A DNA stretch of 64,000 bases. Source: Gammaproteobacteria bacterium (lineage in GTDB: Bacteria > Pseudomonadota > Gammaproteobacteria > Pseudomonadales > Cellvibrionaceae). Positions 26,540-34,641 of this stretch are shown here, piece after piece. Each line of letters starts with the position of its first letter. Position 1 is the first letter of the stretch. The stretch is from NCBI GenBank assembly GCA_021151835.1, contig JAGKWO010000018.1, positions 20,662-84,661 of the forward strand. The letters are read 5' to 3'. The position numbers and the translations under genes were made by a program. The notes beneath the pieces are model-generated. The model ran no database searches. It was not told the DNA's origin and worked only from the letters and a program-made list of their open reading frames with translations.

Positions 26540-29116
26540 GATCCAACCCGATTCTACAATCCACTCGTCCGTATTGACCACTGCCATTGGTCGGCCGATG
26601 AAATATCCCTGGGCTTCATCGCAACCCATTTCTGCCAAGCGAGTCAATAACGCTTCGTTCTCAACGCCTTCGGCGACAACAGTCAAACCCATATTATGCG
26701 CAAGGTGGATGGTTGAATTGACGATCAATTCATCCTGCAAATCTTCCATCATATTGCGCACAAACGAATTATCAATTTTCAATGTCTGGACGGGCAAACG
26801 TTTCAAATAGGCAAGTGAAGAATAACCGGTACCAAAATCGTCAATCGCCAAATGCACGCCTAATGCATGCAAGGCATCCAGGTTACGCAGTGCGCGCGTT
26901 GGATCGGTCATGATCGCGCTTTCGGTAATTTCCAACTCCAGGCGTGTAGGTGGCAATTGATATTTTTTTAATAATCGATCCACCAGCTTGGGAATATTGT
27001 CATCCATTAAATTGCGCGCTGATAAATTTACCGCCACGCTTAATGACATTCCCTGGTCCTGCCAGCGTCGGCATTGTTCAATTGCCCGCTCCAGTACCCA
27101 CGCGGTTAATTGATGGATAACACTGGTCAATTCGGCAATAGGGATAAAATCATTGGGTGGCACAAAGCCCAACTCCGGATGAATCCAGCGGATCAGCGCC
27201 TCAAAACCATAACAACGCTTTTCGTTCAGCAACACTTTCGGTTGATAGTATAAACACAATTGGTTTTCACGAATCGCGCGCCCCAATTCACTGACTATCG
27301 CTAATCGTTTGGTCGAATGCGGATCATATTCCGGGCTATAAATGGATAAACCGAGCATCTGGCTTTTTGCATAATACATGGCGATATCGGCATAGCGCAT
27401 GAGTTCATGATGATCCTGTGCTTGCTGCGGGCTAATGGCAATACCAATACTTGCACTGACTTGAGTTGTGAAACCATCCAGATCAAACTCCTGGGTTAAC
27501 GCATCCAGCAGGCGGTGACCAAATACAACCGCCTGGTGAGTACTGCGAATGCGTGGCAAAAAAACCGCAAATTCATCGCCCCCCAAACGCGCCACAGTAC
27601 CGGGAACCTCAGACATTTCATTGGCCAAACGCGGACCGATTAATTTCAGTAAATGGTCACCGACGTTGTGCCCGAGCGTATCGTTAATTTCTTTGAAGCG
27701 ATCCAGGTCAATTAACAACAGCGCACTGATTTGTTCAGCACTGCGTTTTTCAAAGCACTCCTCCATATCAACGTAGAGTTTATTGCGATTAGGGAGCGAT
27801 GTCAGTGAATCGTGATGGGATTGGTAACGCAATTTATCTTCGTAGCGTTTACGTGCGGTAATATCTTTGGTAGTGCCCCACACGCGTTTTAAATAACCCT
27901 CCTCAACAATTCCCGTGCAGCAAATCTGGAAGAAATATTGTTTACCGCGATGATCTTCCCGCACGATATCGTGATCGACCATCTGGTAATTGTTCCTTAC
28001 AAAAAAGTCGATATCAAATACGTAATTGCGCGAACCACTGTCAATCAAGCCCATGCCGAGAATATCATCAAGCGATTCCACCCCAAGCATACCCAGCAAG
28101 ACTTTATTAGCCTCAACCAATCGGGCGTTGTTAGCAATTTGTCGCGCCTGGGTTTCTACGTTTTTGGCAATGGCAATGGCGGGCTGCATTTCATAACACC
28201 AGATTGCTTCGGAGCTGTTGGTGATAAATGCTTTGTAACTGGCTTCGCTTTCCTGCAAGGCATCGCGCGCACTTTTCTCGCGCGATAAATCCTGTAATTG
28301 AATTAATACTCGTTCCACCGCACCATTGGTATCGCGCACAGGTAAAAAATTTGCGCGAAAAAATAAATTTTTGTTATTAACGAAACGGCTGCGATGAATG
28401 TTGCCCAGTAAATAATTGGTTTCTATCGTTTGCACTTTACCGTGTTCATAAACTTGCTGGATAGCGTCCAGCAATTCCGGGTCACGACTAACACGCTTAT
28501 CGCGCAAAATAGAATAGTAGCCAGAAGCCAATTCAACCTGGCGATGGTTCAAATGAAACATTCGTTCCATCGCATGGTTCATATTCAGGATAACGCCCTG
28601 CTTATCGGTAATTACACTGGGAATCGGGCTTTCAGAAAATAATCCGGATAAAAACGTCAACCCGTATTCGTCATCCGGCTGAGCGGGAATATCGCGCGCG
28701 CTCATAACCATACCGTGGAAATGCCGACAGCCATCTTTTCCTTCCGGTTGCAAACGCGCCACAAATCGTAACTGCGGCTCACCGGCGATCCCCACCAGGC
28801 GCAAATCGCAAGAGCGCAAACGTTCATAATCCTGGTCATCGGGATCAGTATTAAACGATTGCATAAATAAGTATTTGTCAGCTACTGGCAAGAGTTGCAA
28901 CAAATCAGTGAGTGAATTTAACGATGGCGGATCAGGCGTAACCCTTGCCAGAAATTGGGGAGTAATAAAAAGGTCGCCGCTTATCGACTCCATGCTCCAG
29001 GGAGCCATATTGGAAGAATCCAATGCATTGTCCAGACTGGCATCACCCGGCAACGCCGAAACTGGATCACCCGATGAGTTGGATTGCTGCATAGAAATAA
29101 GCTTGCCCTTTCCCAA
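26525..29116 (-). CDS. Cyclic-di-GMP signalling protein: PAS-PAS-GGDEF-EAL
   Basis: 863 residues, or 855 from the ATG at 29092. Soluble; no membrane segments. An N-terminal region of unclear fold, a PAS domain (about 170-290, with VITDKQGVILNMNHAMERMF), a second PAS/PAC (about 300-430), a GGDEF domain (about 435-600, ARLGGDEFAVF near 513) and an EAL domain (about 615-855, with FEALIRW and DDFGTGYSSLAYLKRLPV). GGDEF and EAL signature residues are intact, so both synthesis and breakdown of c-di-GMP are possible. No RxxD inhibitory site precedes GGDEF. A perfect inverted repeat lies about 80-110 bp upstream of its start. Confidence 0.92.
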   Translation of the reverse strand: MGKGKLISMQQSNSSGDPVSALPGDASLDNALDSSNMAPWSMESISGDLFITPQFLARVTPDPPSLNSLTDLLQLLPVADKYLFMQSFNTDPDDQDYERLRSCDLRLVGIAGEPQLRFVARLQPEGKDGCRHFHGMVMSARDIPAQPDDEYGLTFLSGLFSESPIPSVITDKQGVILNMNHAMERMFHLNHRQVELASGYYSILRDKRVSRDPELLDAIQQVYEHGKVQTIETNYLLGNIHRSRFVNNKNLFFRANFLPVRDTNGAVERVLIQLQDLSREKSARDALQESEASYKAFITNSSEAIWCYEMQPAIAIAKNVETQARQIANNARLVEANKVLLGMLGVESLDDILGMGLIDSGSRNYVFDIDFFVRNNYQMVDHDIVREDHRGKQYFFQICCTGIVEEGYLKRVWGTTKDITARKRYEDKLRYQSHHDSLTSLPNRNKLYVDMEECFEKRSAEQISALLLIDLDRFKEINDTLGHNVGDHLLKLIGPRLANEMSEVPGTVARLGGDEFAVFLPRIRSTHQAVVFGHRLLDALTQEFDLDGFTTQVSASIGIAISPQQAQDHHELMRYADIAMYYAKSQMLGLSIYSPEYDPHSTKRLAIVSELGRAIRENQLCLYYQPKVLLNEKRCYGFEALIRWIHPELGFVPPNDFIPIAELTSVIHQLTAWVLERAIEQCRRWQDQGMSLSVAVNLSARNLMDDNIPKLVDRLLKKYQLPPTRLELEITESAIMTDPTRALRNLDALHALGVHLAIDDFGTGYSSLAYLKRLPVQTLKIDNSFVRNMMEDLQDELIVNSTIHLAHNMGLTVVAEGVENEALLTRLAEMGCDEAQGYFIGRPMAVVNTDEWIVESGWIKQPR

Positions 29117-29196
29117 GAGTACATTTATGGATTAAGAAAATAATTTTCAGACCAAAGTGTAGCCAAGAATTTTTAGGGCACGCCAATAACGGGTAT

Positions 29197-29228
29197 TAGT
29201 TCACAATAATTATTATTAGTGTGAACTA
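29197..29228. promoter_or_regulatory. Operator-like inverted repeat upstream of the GGDEF-EAL gene
   Basis: TAGTTCACA (29197-29205) and TGTGAACTA (29220-29228) are perfect inverted 9-base arms around an AT-only-like 14-base spacer. Their centres are 23 bp apart, about two helical turns, as for a dimeric regulator. A second hairpin, TTTCGCCA-TTTTTC-TGGCGAAA at 29250-29271, lies just beyond the slyX stop and may be its terminator, though no T run follows. Confidence 0.45.
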
Positions 29229-29303
29229 GTACGCCGTTTTATTTTTTCCTTTCGCCATTTTTCTGGCGAAACAAACAAGCAGGTATTTTGCGGATAAAAA
29301 CCG

Positions 29304-29522
29304 TCAGTAATGCGGCGGCCGCTCCTCCTGAATTAACTCGCCCTCCTGCCCTTGTGTACGCAGCGAATCTTCGAGGCGCTGGGCAAGAATACGAATTTGC
29401 TGCTTGAGTTGGATGATGTCGGCATCTTGCTGGGTAATCACCCGGTTTAATTGTTCGAGGGTATCCTCCTGATAGGCAACACGCGTTTGCAAATCGATTA
29501 ATTGTTCTTGAAGATCAGCCAT
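29304..29522 (-). CDS. slyX: SlyX family protein
   Basis: 72 residues from the ATG at 29522 (MADLQEQLIDLQTRVAYQE). A single coiled coil with the SlyX pattern ending in a proline-rich tail with PPHY. Its function is poorly defined. The start overlaps the end of the serine hydrolase gene (ATGGCTGA), so it is translationally coupled to it. Confidence 0.88.
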   Translation of the reverse strand: MADLQEQLIDLQTRVAYQEDTLEQLNRVITQQDADIIQLKQQIRILAQRLEDSLRTQGQEGELIQEERPPHY

Positions 29523-30714
29523 GGTGTTGCTCCAGAATTGCGTAAGTTGCATCGATTAAACGCACGGCGCGTTCATCAATTAACAAGCCCTGCCCCATGC
29601 GATGGGTGACATAACCAAAACCCACTGCAAAATCCGGATCGGCAAAGGCGACGCAACCACCGGCACCGGGGTGCCCGAACGCGCGCGCGCCGCGACCATA
29701 ACGGCAATCTGCACGCTGGTGTTGCGATAACATAAATCCATGGCTGAAACGCAACGGCAGACCGAGCGTTTGATCCTGTTCGAACGTTTGCTCTTGCCAG
29801 CAAAGCGGCAAAACGGATTCATCCAATAATCCGCTGGCGCTAGCAAGATTGCCGAAAATCGTGGCGAGTGCACGCGCATCAGCGTGGGCATTGGCAGCCG
29901 GAATTTGCGCTTGCCGCCATTCGCGCGAATTGGTTGCGGTCATCAAACTGATGGGGTTGGAAAATGCGCGATTGGTTACCCCGCGCGGATCAGCCTTCAT
30001 CATTTTTCCAAGGGCGATACTATCGGCACCGGTAGCAAAATTCGGTAAACCGGCAGGGCGTTTTAACGGACCGGTATCGGCAATGTTATCGAGCAAGGCA
30101 TCCGGCACACCGAAATGGCAATTCACCCCCAAAGGCCCGGCCACTTTCGCCTGGAAATAATCATTCACACTCGCAAAGCCACTGGCGCGCTTGATAATTT
30201 CACCGAGCACCCAACCAAACATAAATGGCGAATAACCCTGCGCCGTACCGGGAATCCACCAGGGCAATTCAGCAGCAACCGCCGTTGCCATAGTGTGCCA
30301 GGCAAATATTTGCTCGTTGGCGATGTGCTGATGAAACGCCGATAAACCGGCGCGATGGCACAACAACTGGCGCAATGTAACCGCACCTTTATCGGCTTGC
30401 GCAAATTCAGGCCAAAGCCCCGCCACAGGTTCATCCAGCGCCAGGGTTCCCTCGGCAATCAATTGCAAAACACAAATGGCAACCAGCCCTTTACCCGCCG
30501 AAAAAATATTCACCAGCGTCTGCTCGTCCCACTCACGCGCCTCAATACCCGCCAGTTTATTACTGCGCTGGCCAGCCCAGATATTCACCACCAGCGCACC
30601 GCGATAATGCAACGCCACCCCCGCCCCGGCTTCGCCCATAGCAAAATTGGCTGCAAAGGCATCCACCAGCGGTTGCCATTCCGGGGACCATTGCCCTTTT
30701 ACTTCAATTGTCAT
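29515..30714 (-). CDS. Beta-lactamase-fold serine hydrolase (class VIII esterase-like)
   Basis: About 399 residues from the ATG at 30714; the frame can be extended to 30744. SxxK motif SAGK at about 72-75, with the tyrosine motif probably in GYSPFMFGWVLGE, and a C-terminal FGHPGAGG in place of the KTG motif, as in EstB-type class VIII esterases. No signal peptide, so cytoplasmic. It probably hydrolyses esters; beta-lactamase activity is unlikely. Followed by slyX with an 8-base overlap. Confidence 0.87.
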   Translation of the reverse strand: MTIEVKGQWSPEWQPLVDAFAANFAMGEAGAGVALHYRGALVVNIWAGQRSNKLAGIEAREWDEQTLVNIFSAGKGLVAICVLQLIAEGTLALDEPVAGLWPEFAQADKGAVTLRQLLCHRAGLSAFHQHIANEQIFAWHTMATAVAAELPWWIPGTAQGYSPFMFGWVLGEIIKRASGFASVNDYFQAKVAGPLGVNCHFGVPDALLDNIADTGPLKRPAGLPNFATGADSIALGKMMKADPRGVTNRAFSNPISLMTATNSREWRQAQIPAANAHADARALATIFGNLASASGLLDESVLPLCWQEQTFEQDQTLGLPLRFSHGFMLSQHQRADCRYGRGARAFGHPGAGGCVAFADPDFAVGFGYVTHRMGQGLLIDERAVRLIDATYAILEQHHG

Positions 30715-30796
30715 AACCGATTCCTGCAATGTAGTGCGTGGCATTCTAACAGCCTCGGCAGGTAGAATTGGCCATGCATTCGCAAGAGATCACATC

Positions 30797-31126
30797 ATGA
30801 GCAAAGACAAAAACTCCCGCCTCGTTTATTCCACTGAAACAGGCCGCGTTAAAGAAGAAAAACCGGCGGCCGCAATTCCGCAAGGCGACGGTATTGTGCG
30901 TATTCGCCGTGAAACGGCGGGGCGCAATGGCAAAGGCGTGACTACCGTTACCGGTGTGCCGCTGGACGAAGCCAAATTAAAAGATCTCGCTAAAGCCCTG
31001 AAAGTACTCTGTGGTGTTGGTGGTTCGGTAAAAGATGGCGTGATTGAAATCCAGGGCGACCAGCGCGATAAATTAAAAGCAGAGCTGGAAAAGCGCGGCT
31101 TCACTGTAAAACTCGCCGGTGGTTAA
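30797..31126 (+). CDS. yciH: YciH/SUI1-family translation initiation factor-like protein
   Basis: 109 residues from the ATG at 30797, with AAGAGAT just upstream. The open frame reaches back to 30647 but the region upstream overlaps the divergent hydrolase gene. SUI1 fold: VRIRRETAGRNGKGVTTV, then LKDLAKALKVLCGVGGSV and IEIQGDQRDKL. These bacterial eIF1 homologues are thought to influence start-site fidelity. The stop overlaps or abuts the start of the DUF3820 gene. Confidence 0.92.
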   Translation: MSKDKNSRLVYSTETGRVKEEKPAAAIPQGDGIVRIRRETAGRNGKGVTTVTGVPLDEAKLKDLAKALKVLCGVGGSVKDGVIEIQGDQRDKLKAELEKRGFTVKLAGG

Positions 31127-31127
31127 T

Positions 31128-31388
31128 GTGGACGAATTTCCGTTTGATCCGCAGTTGTTAAAAGATCTGGTTACCACCCCCATGCCCTACGGCAAGTACG
31201 CCGGCCATGTTATCGCCGACATTCCCGAACATTATCTGGTATGGATGGCGCGCGAAGGTTTTCCCAAAGGAAAACTCGGCAATTTATTGGGTTTGATGTA
31301 CGAAATCCGTTTGAATGGCCTGGAAGGTTTATTAAAACCATTAAAAGAAAATCCACGCTATTTCCAGGGCGATAAAAAACTCAACTGA
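31128..31388 (+). CDS. DUF3820 family protein
   Basis: About 86 residues from the GTG at 31128, one base after the yciH stop; another GTG at 31119 is in frame and overlaps yciH. Family pattern MPYGKYAGHVIADIPEHYLVWMAREGFPKGKLG and LNGLEGLLKPL. The family is sometimes annotated as a quorum-sensing-regulated virulence factor, but no mechanism is known. Coupled to yciH. Confidence 0.85.
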   Translation: MDEFPFDPQLLKDLVTTPMPYGKYAGHVIADIPEHYLVWMAREGFPKGKLGNLLGLMYEIRLNGLEGLLKPLKENPRYFQGDKKLN

Positions 31389-31393
31389 ATGGC

Positions 31394-32182
31394 TTATCGC
31401 TCATTACCTTTTTGCAAATATTGATTGGGCGCTACACCGAAGGTGCGTCTAAACATCGCCGAAAAAGCGCTCGGATTTGCATAGCCCAGCGCATCGGAAA
31501 TACGCGCAATACTCTCACCGCGACCAAGCCGGCAAAGTGCATCGGCGAGTTGCACTTGCTGCACCCACTGGCGATATTTCATTCCGGTTTCTTTAGGAAA
31601 TAACCGGATCAGCGTGCGCGCACTGGCACCGGCCAGTTCCGCCAATTCTTCAATCGTGCGCGCGACACCCGGGGTGTTCATGAGCAAATGGCAAACGGTT
31701 TGCAAACGCCGATCCTGCGGCCAGGGAATTTGCACCGCTTGCGTTGCGGCACGATCAATCTCACTCAGGATTAACGCGACCAGATGTTCGCCGCGCCCCG
31801 GGATCGAGTATTCCGCCGGCTCCTCCAACAGGCCTAAAATCAATTCACGCAATAATCCCGACACCGAAATTGCGCGGCATTCCTTACCGGGCGACAAGGG
31901 AATGTCGGCACTCACAAACAAGGTGCGCATTTCCAGATCGCTCATCATGAACGAGTGATGCTCTACACCGGGCGGCACCCACAATGCACGATGGGACGGG
32001 ATGGTCCAGACGCTATCCGGCGTAATTACGCGCATCACTCCTTCAACCGCATAGAGTAATTGCGCGCGCGGATGGGTATGCGACGGAATTTCGTCGCCAT
32101 TGGCGTAATGCCCGCTCCAGGCCACAATCGGCCGCGGCACGTCTTGTAATTCTTCGGGGCTGCGTTGATAGACAATACTCAT
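31394..32182 (-). CDS. AraC-family transcriptional regulator with cupin sensor domain
   Basis: About 262 residues from the ATG at 32182; the frame reaches a TTG at 32197. N-terminal cupin-like ligand domain (HYANGDEIPSHTHPRAQLLYAVEG) and C-terminal double helix-turn-helix (SARTLIRLFPKETGM and ISDALGYANPSAFSAMFRRTFG). The spacing and sequence resemble regulators that sit beside efflux genes. It is divergent from the MFS transporter with about 105 bp between starts, so it probably controls that gene and itself. Confidence 0.92.
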   Translation of the reverse strand: MSIVYQRSPEELQDVPRPIVAWSGHYANGDEIPSHTHPRAQLLYAVEGVMRVITPDSVWTIPSHRALWVPPGVEHHSFMMSDLEMRTLFVSADIPLSPGKECRAISVSGLLRELILGLLEEPAEYSIPGRGEHLVALILSEIDRAATQAVQIPWPQDRRLQTVCHLLMNTPGVARTIEELAELAGASARTLIRLFPKETGMKYRQWVQQVQLADALCRLGRGESIARISDALGYANPSAFSAMFRRTFGVAPNQYLQKGNER

Positions 32183-32197
32183 TCCAGGCTCTTTCAA

Positions 32198-32230
32198 CTT
32201 GTCACTTATTCGACAGTTTATGTCATTTCT
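32198..32230. promoter_or_regulatory. Candidate AraC-type operator (21-bp-spaced direct repeats)
   Basis: TTGTCACTT (TGTCA at 32200-32204) and TATGTCATTT (TGTCA at 32221-32225) form direct repeats exactly 21 bp apart, the spacing AraC-family dimers use for half-sites. The first also forms an inverted pair with GACA at 32212-32215. They lie between the divergent regulator and transporter genes. Binding is inferred. Confidence 0.4.
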
Positions 32231-32287
32231 GTTTATTTTGGATCTTTATACTGCCATGGAACCCATTCCCCGGAGATACCTGCCACC

Positions 32288-33532
32288 ATGAGCAAAATGG
32301 AATCTATTCCAAACCAACCCCTTACGCCTGCTGAATTTGACGCGACCAAACTGGTGTTGCCGGTCGTGGGTGCTGTTGCCTTTGTCCATCTCCTGAACGA
32401 TTTGATCCAGGCGATATTGCCAGCCATCTATCCAATGCTGAAAACCAGCTATGACCTGAGTTTTACCCAGATAGGAATGATCACGCTGGTGTTCCAGTTG
32501 ACTGCATCTATCCTCCAGCCGGCGATTGGCCTCTATACCGATAAACACCCCAAGCCCTATTTATTGCCTATCGGTATGGTGTTCACACTGATCGGGTTGA
32601 TCATGCTCGCGGTAGTGAACAGTTACGCCGGTTTATTGATTGCCTCCGCGTTTGTCGGCCTGGGTTCATCGACGTTTCACCCGGAAGCATCGCGTGTTGC
32701 GCGCATGGCATCGGGTGGTCGCTTCGGGTTTGCGCAGTCGTTTTTCCAGGTAGGAGGTAATAGCGGTTCTGCCCTCGGACCATTGCTGGCAGCGGCGATT
32801 ATTATCCCACGCGGCCAAACCAGTGTGGGCTGGTTTACTGTGTTCGCGGTGCTGGGGATCATCGTATTGTTCAGCGTGAGCCGCTGGGTTGTGCGCACCC
32901 ACGCGGCACTGGGGGCAAAACGCGTGGCAACGGTAAATCACTTGCCGCGCAACAAAGTCATTACTGCACTGGCCATTTTAGGTTTGCTGATATTTTCCAA
33001 GTTCGTGTACATGACATGCCTCAGCAACTATTACACCTTTTATCTGATCGAGCGCTTCCACCAGCCAGTAGAATCCGCGCAATTATTCCTGTTCATATTT
33101 TTGGCGGCGGTAGCGATAGGGACATTTGCCGGCGGCCCGTTAGGCGACAAGATTGGCCGCAAACTGGTGATTTGGGTATCGATCCTCGGCGCCGCGCCCT
33201 TCACGCTGTTACTGCCCTACTGCAATTTGTTCTGGACAGGAGTATTCAGCGTAGTAATCGGCCTGATTTTGTCATCCGCGTTCTCGGCAATTGTTGTGTT
33301 TGCGCAAGAATTGGTGCCGGGAAAAGTCGGCTTGATCGCCGGATTGTTTTTTGGCTTGAGCTTTGGTTTGAGTGGTATATCCGCTGCGGCATTGGGCGGA
33401 TTGGCAGATGCTACGGATATTATTTTCGTCTTCCACTGCTGCGCTTATTTACCGCTGCTAGGGATTTTTACCGCCCTGCTTCCCGATCTCAATCCACAAC
33501 ATACACCCGATCACAATCCACAACATAAATAA
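32288..33532 (+). CDS. MFS efflux transporter, fosmidomycin-resistance (Fsr) type
   Basis: About 414 residues from the ATG at 32288 with CGGAG upstream; an upstream extension would overlap the regulator's start. About 12 membrane segments. The N-terminal FVHLLNDLIQAILPAIYPML and the GLGSSTFHPEASRVARMASGGR segment are characteristic of the Fsr group of drug exporters. The substrate cannot be told. The C-terminus ends in a short repeated NPQH motif. Probably controlled by the divergent AraC-type regulator. Confidence 0.9.
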   Translation: MSKMESIPNQPLTPAEFDATKLVLPVVGAVAFVHLLNDLIQAILPAIYPMLKTSYDLSFTQIGMITLVFQLTASILQPAIGLYTDKHPKPYLLPIGMVFTLIGLIMLAVVNSYAGLLIASAFVGLGSSTFHPEASRVARMASGGRFGFAQSFFQVGGNSGSALGPLLAAAIIIPRGQTSVGWFTVFAVLGIIVLFSVSRWVVRTHAALGAKRVATVNHLPRNKVITALAILGLLIFSKFVYMTCLSNYYTFYLIERFHQPVESAQLFLFIFLAAVAIGTFAGGPLGDKIGRKLVIWVSILGAAPFTLLLPYCNLFWTGVFSVVIGLILSSAFSAIVVFAQELVPGKVGLIAGLFFGLSFGLSGISAAALGGLADATDIIFVFHCCAYLPLLGIFTALLPDLNPQHTPDHNPQHK

Positions 33533-33645
33533 GTCACACCACGATAACTGGAGCCACATTATTGACGTGTGGCTCTGGCCTGGATTTTGCTCATACCCCT
33601 CTATCAATAGAGAACCGTCGTTTTTCTGACAGAGGGGCAATGCAT

Positions 33646-34188
33646 ATGGATAACGAACTGTTTTTACAAATCACTGACACATCATTAAAAATCGGCCTGG
33701 GTGCGTTGATCGCCGCCGTTACCGCCTGGGTTGTACTGCGCCGCAGCGGCGGCTCCCAACAATCCGCCAATACCGCGGGCGATAATCGCCGCATCCAGAT
33801 CCTGGAAGATGTCTCCAGCCAGGTGGGCACGGTCTCCCACATATTCGCCAAATATTCGTCACTGGTGGTGGAATCCATTCAATTCGGCGAACGCTGGCCG
33901 CAAGCGCGCCGCATCGAACTGGAAAGCGTTAATACCGAACTGGTCGCCGAATTCAAAAAAATGGCGGAAGCCGAAGCAAAATTATTAATGCTGGGTGAAA
34001 AAAACCTGGAGCGCAGCCTGCGTTTGTACGGTGCCAAAATTGCCGTGTACCGCAAGCAGGTGTATGTGGGCCGTAAAGATATTTCCCTTGAACAAATTAC
34101 CGCACTCAAGAATGCCATCGTGCAAGTGCGTGAGCAGTTTTACGATATGTTGAGCCGTAAATATGATCGTTTGCTTGCCAGTGTGTAG
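33646..34188 (+). CDS. Membrane-anchored protein of unknown function
   Basis: About 180 residues from the ATG at 33646, eight bases after GAGGGG; another ATG at 33640 is too close to it. One N-terminal membrane segment (IGLGALIAAVTAWVVL), then a helical, charged soluble domain with conserved-looking FKKMAEAEAKLLMLGEKNLERSLRLYGAK. No family recognised. It stands alone between the MFS gene and a strong terminator. Confidence 0.65.
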   Translation: MDNELFLQITDTSLKIGLGALIAAVTAWVVLRRSGGSQQSANTAGDNRRIQILEDVSSQVGTVSHIFAKYSSLVVESIQFGERWPQARRIELESVNTELVAEFKKMAEAEAKLLMLGEKNLERSLRLYGAKIAVYRKQVYVGRKDISLEQITALKNAIVQVREQFYDMLSRKYDRLLASV

Positions 34189-34207
34189 CGTTACGCATAA
34201 ATTACCA

Positions 34208-34232
34208 AAAAGCCTGCATCCGGCAGGCTTTT
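34208..34232 (+). terminator. Rho-independent terminator
   Basis: AAAAGCCTGC, loop ATCCG, GCAGGCTTTT. It lies 20 bp past the stop of the membrane-anchored orphan. Confidence 0.85.
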
Positions 34233-34641
34233 GACTTTTCTATAAAATCCAAGTTATAAAGTACACCAAACAGAAAAACTGTCGCCAAATACCGCTTCGA
34301 AAAAGAAATTTCATAAAAATGCTATTTTGCAAAGATATAAAAACTATTAGAGTGATACCTTATAATTTCAGCCCATCCAGGGGCATGAATAATTAAAAAA
34401 AGCCACATACACCAAACTACACATCTACAAAACTCCCGCTGATCCAGATAAATACTTTGGGCTTCCTGCTTTTTAAGCGAGCCTAGAAAATTTATTTTCA
34501 TTATTTTTACCAAACAATAGCCATTGACGAAAATTAATCATCGGCAGGAGGTGATGCCTATAAAAAAAACAGGTAAATAATTAAAGATTTAGTAGTTAAT
34601 TCCATCAGGAACATTAAAATTTATTGAAAGGAAATTATTGT
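34233..34641. other. AT-rich intergenic region
   Basis: About 410 bp without a convincing gene. It is clearly more AT-rich than the surroundings. A minus-strand frame at 34322-34513 (63 codons, one hydrophobic stretch) has no ribosome-binding site that stands out and is not called. The right end carries AAGGA eleven bases before the next gene. Confidence 0.5.

Noticed and set aside
34322..34513. 63-codon minus-strand frame in the AT-rich gap
   Set aside because: Has one hydrophobic stretch but no ribosome-binding site or family; cannot be supported.
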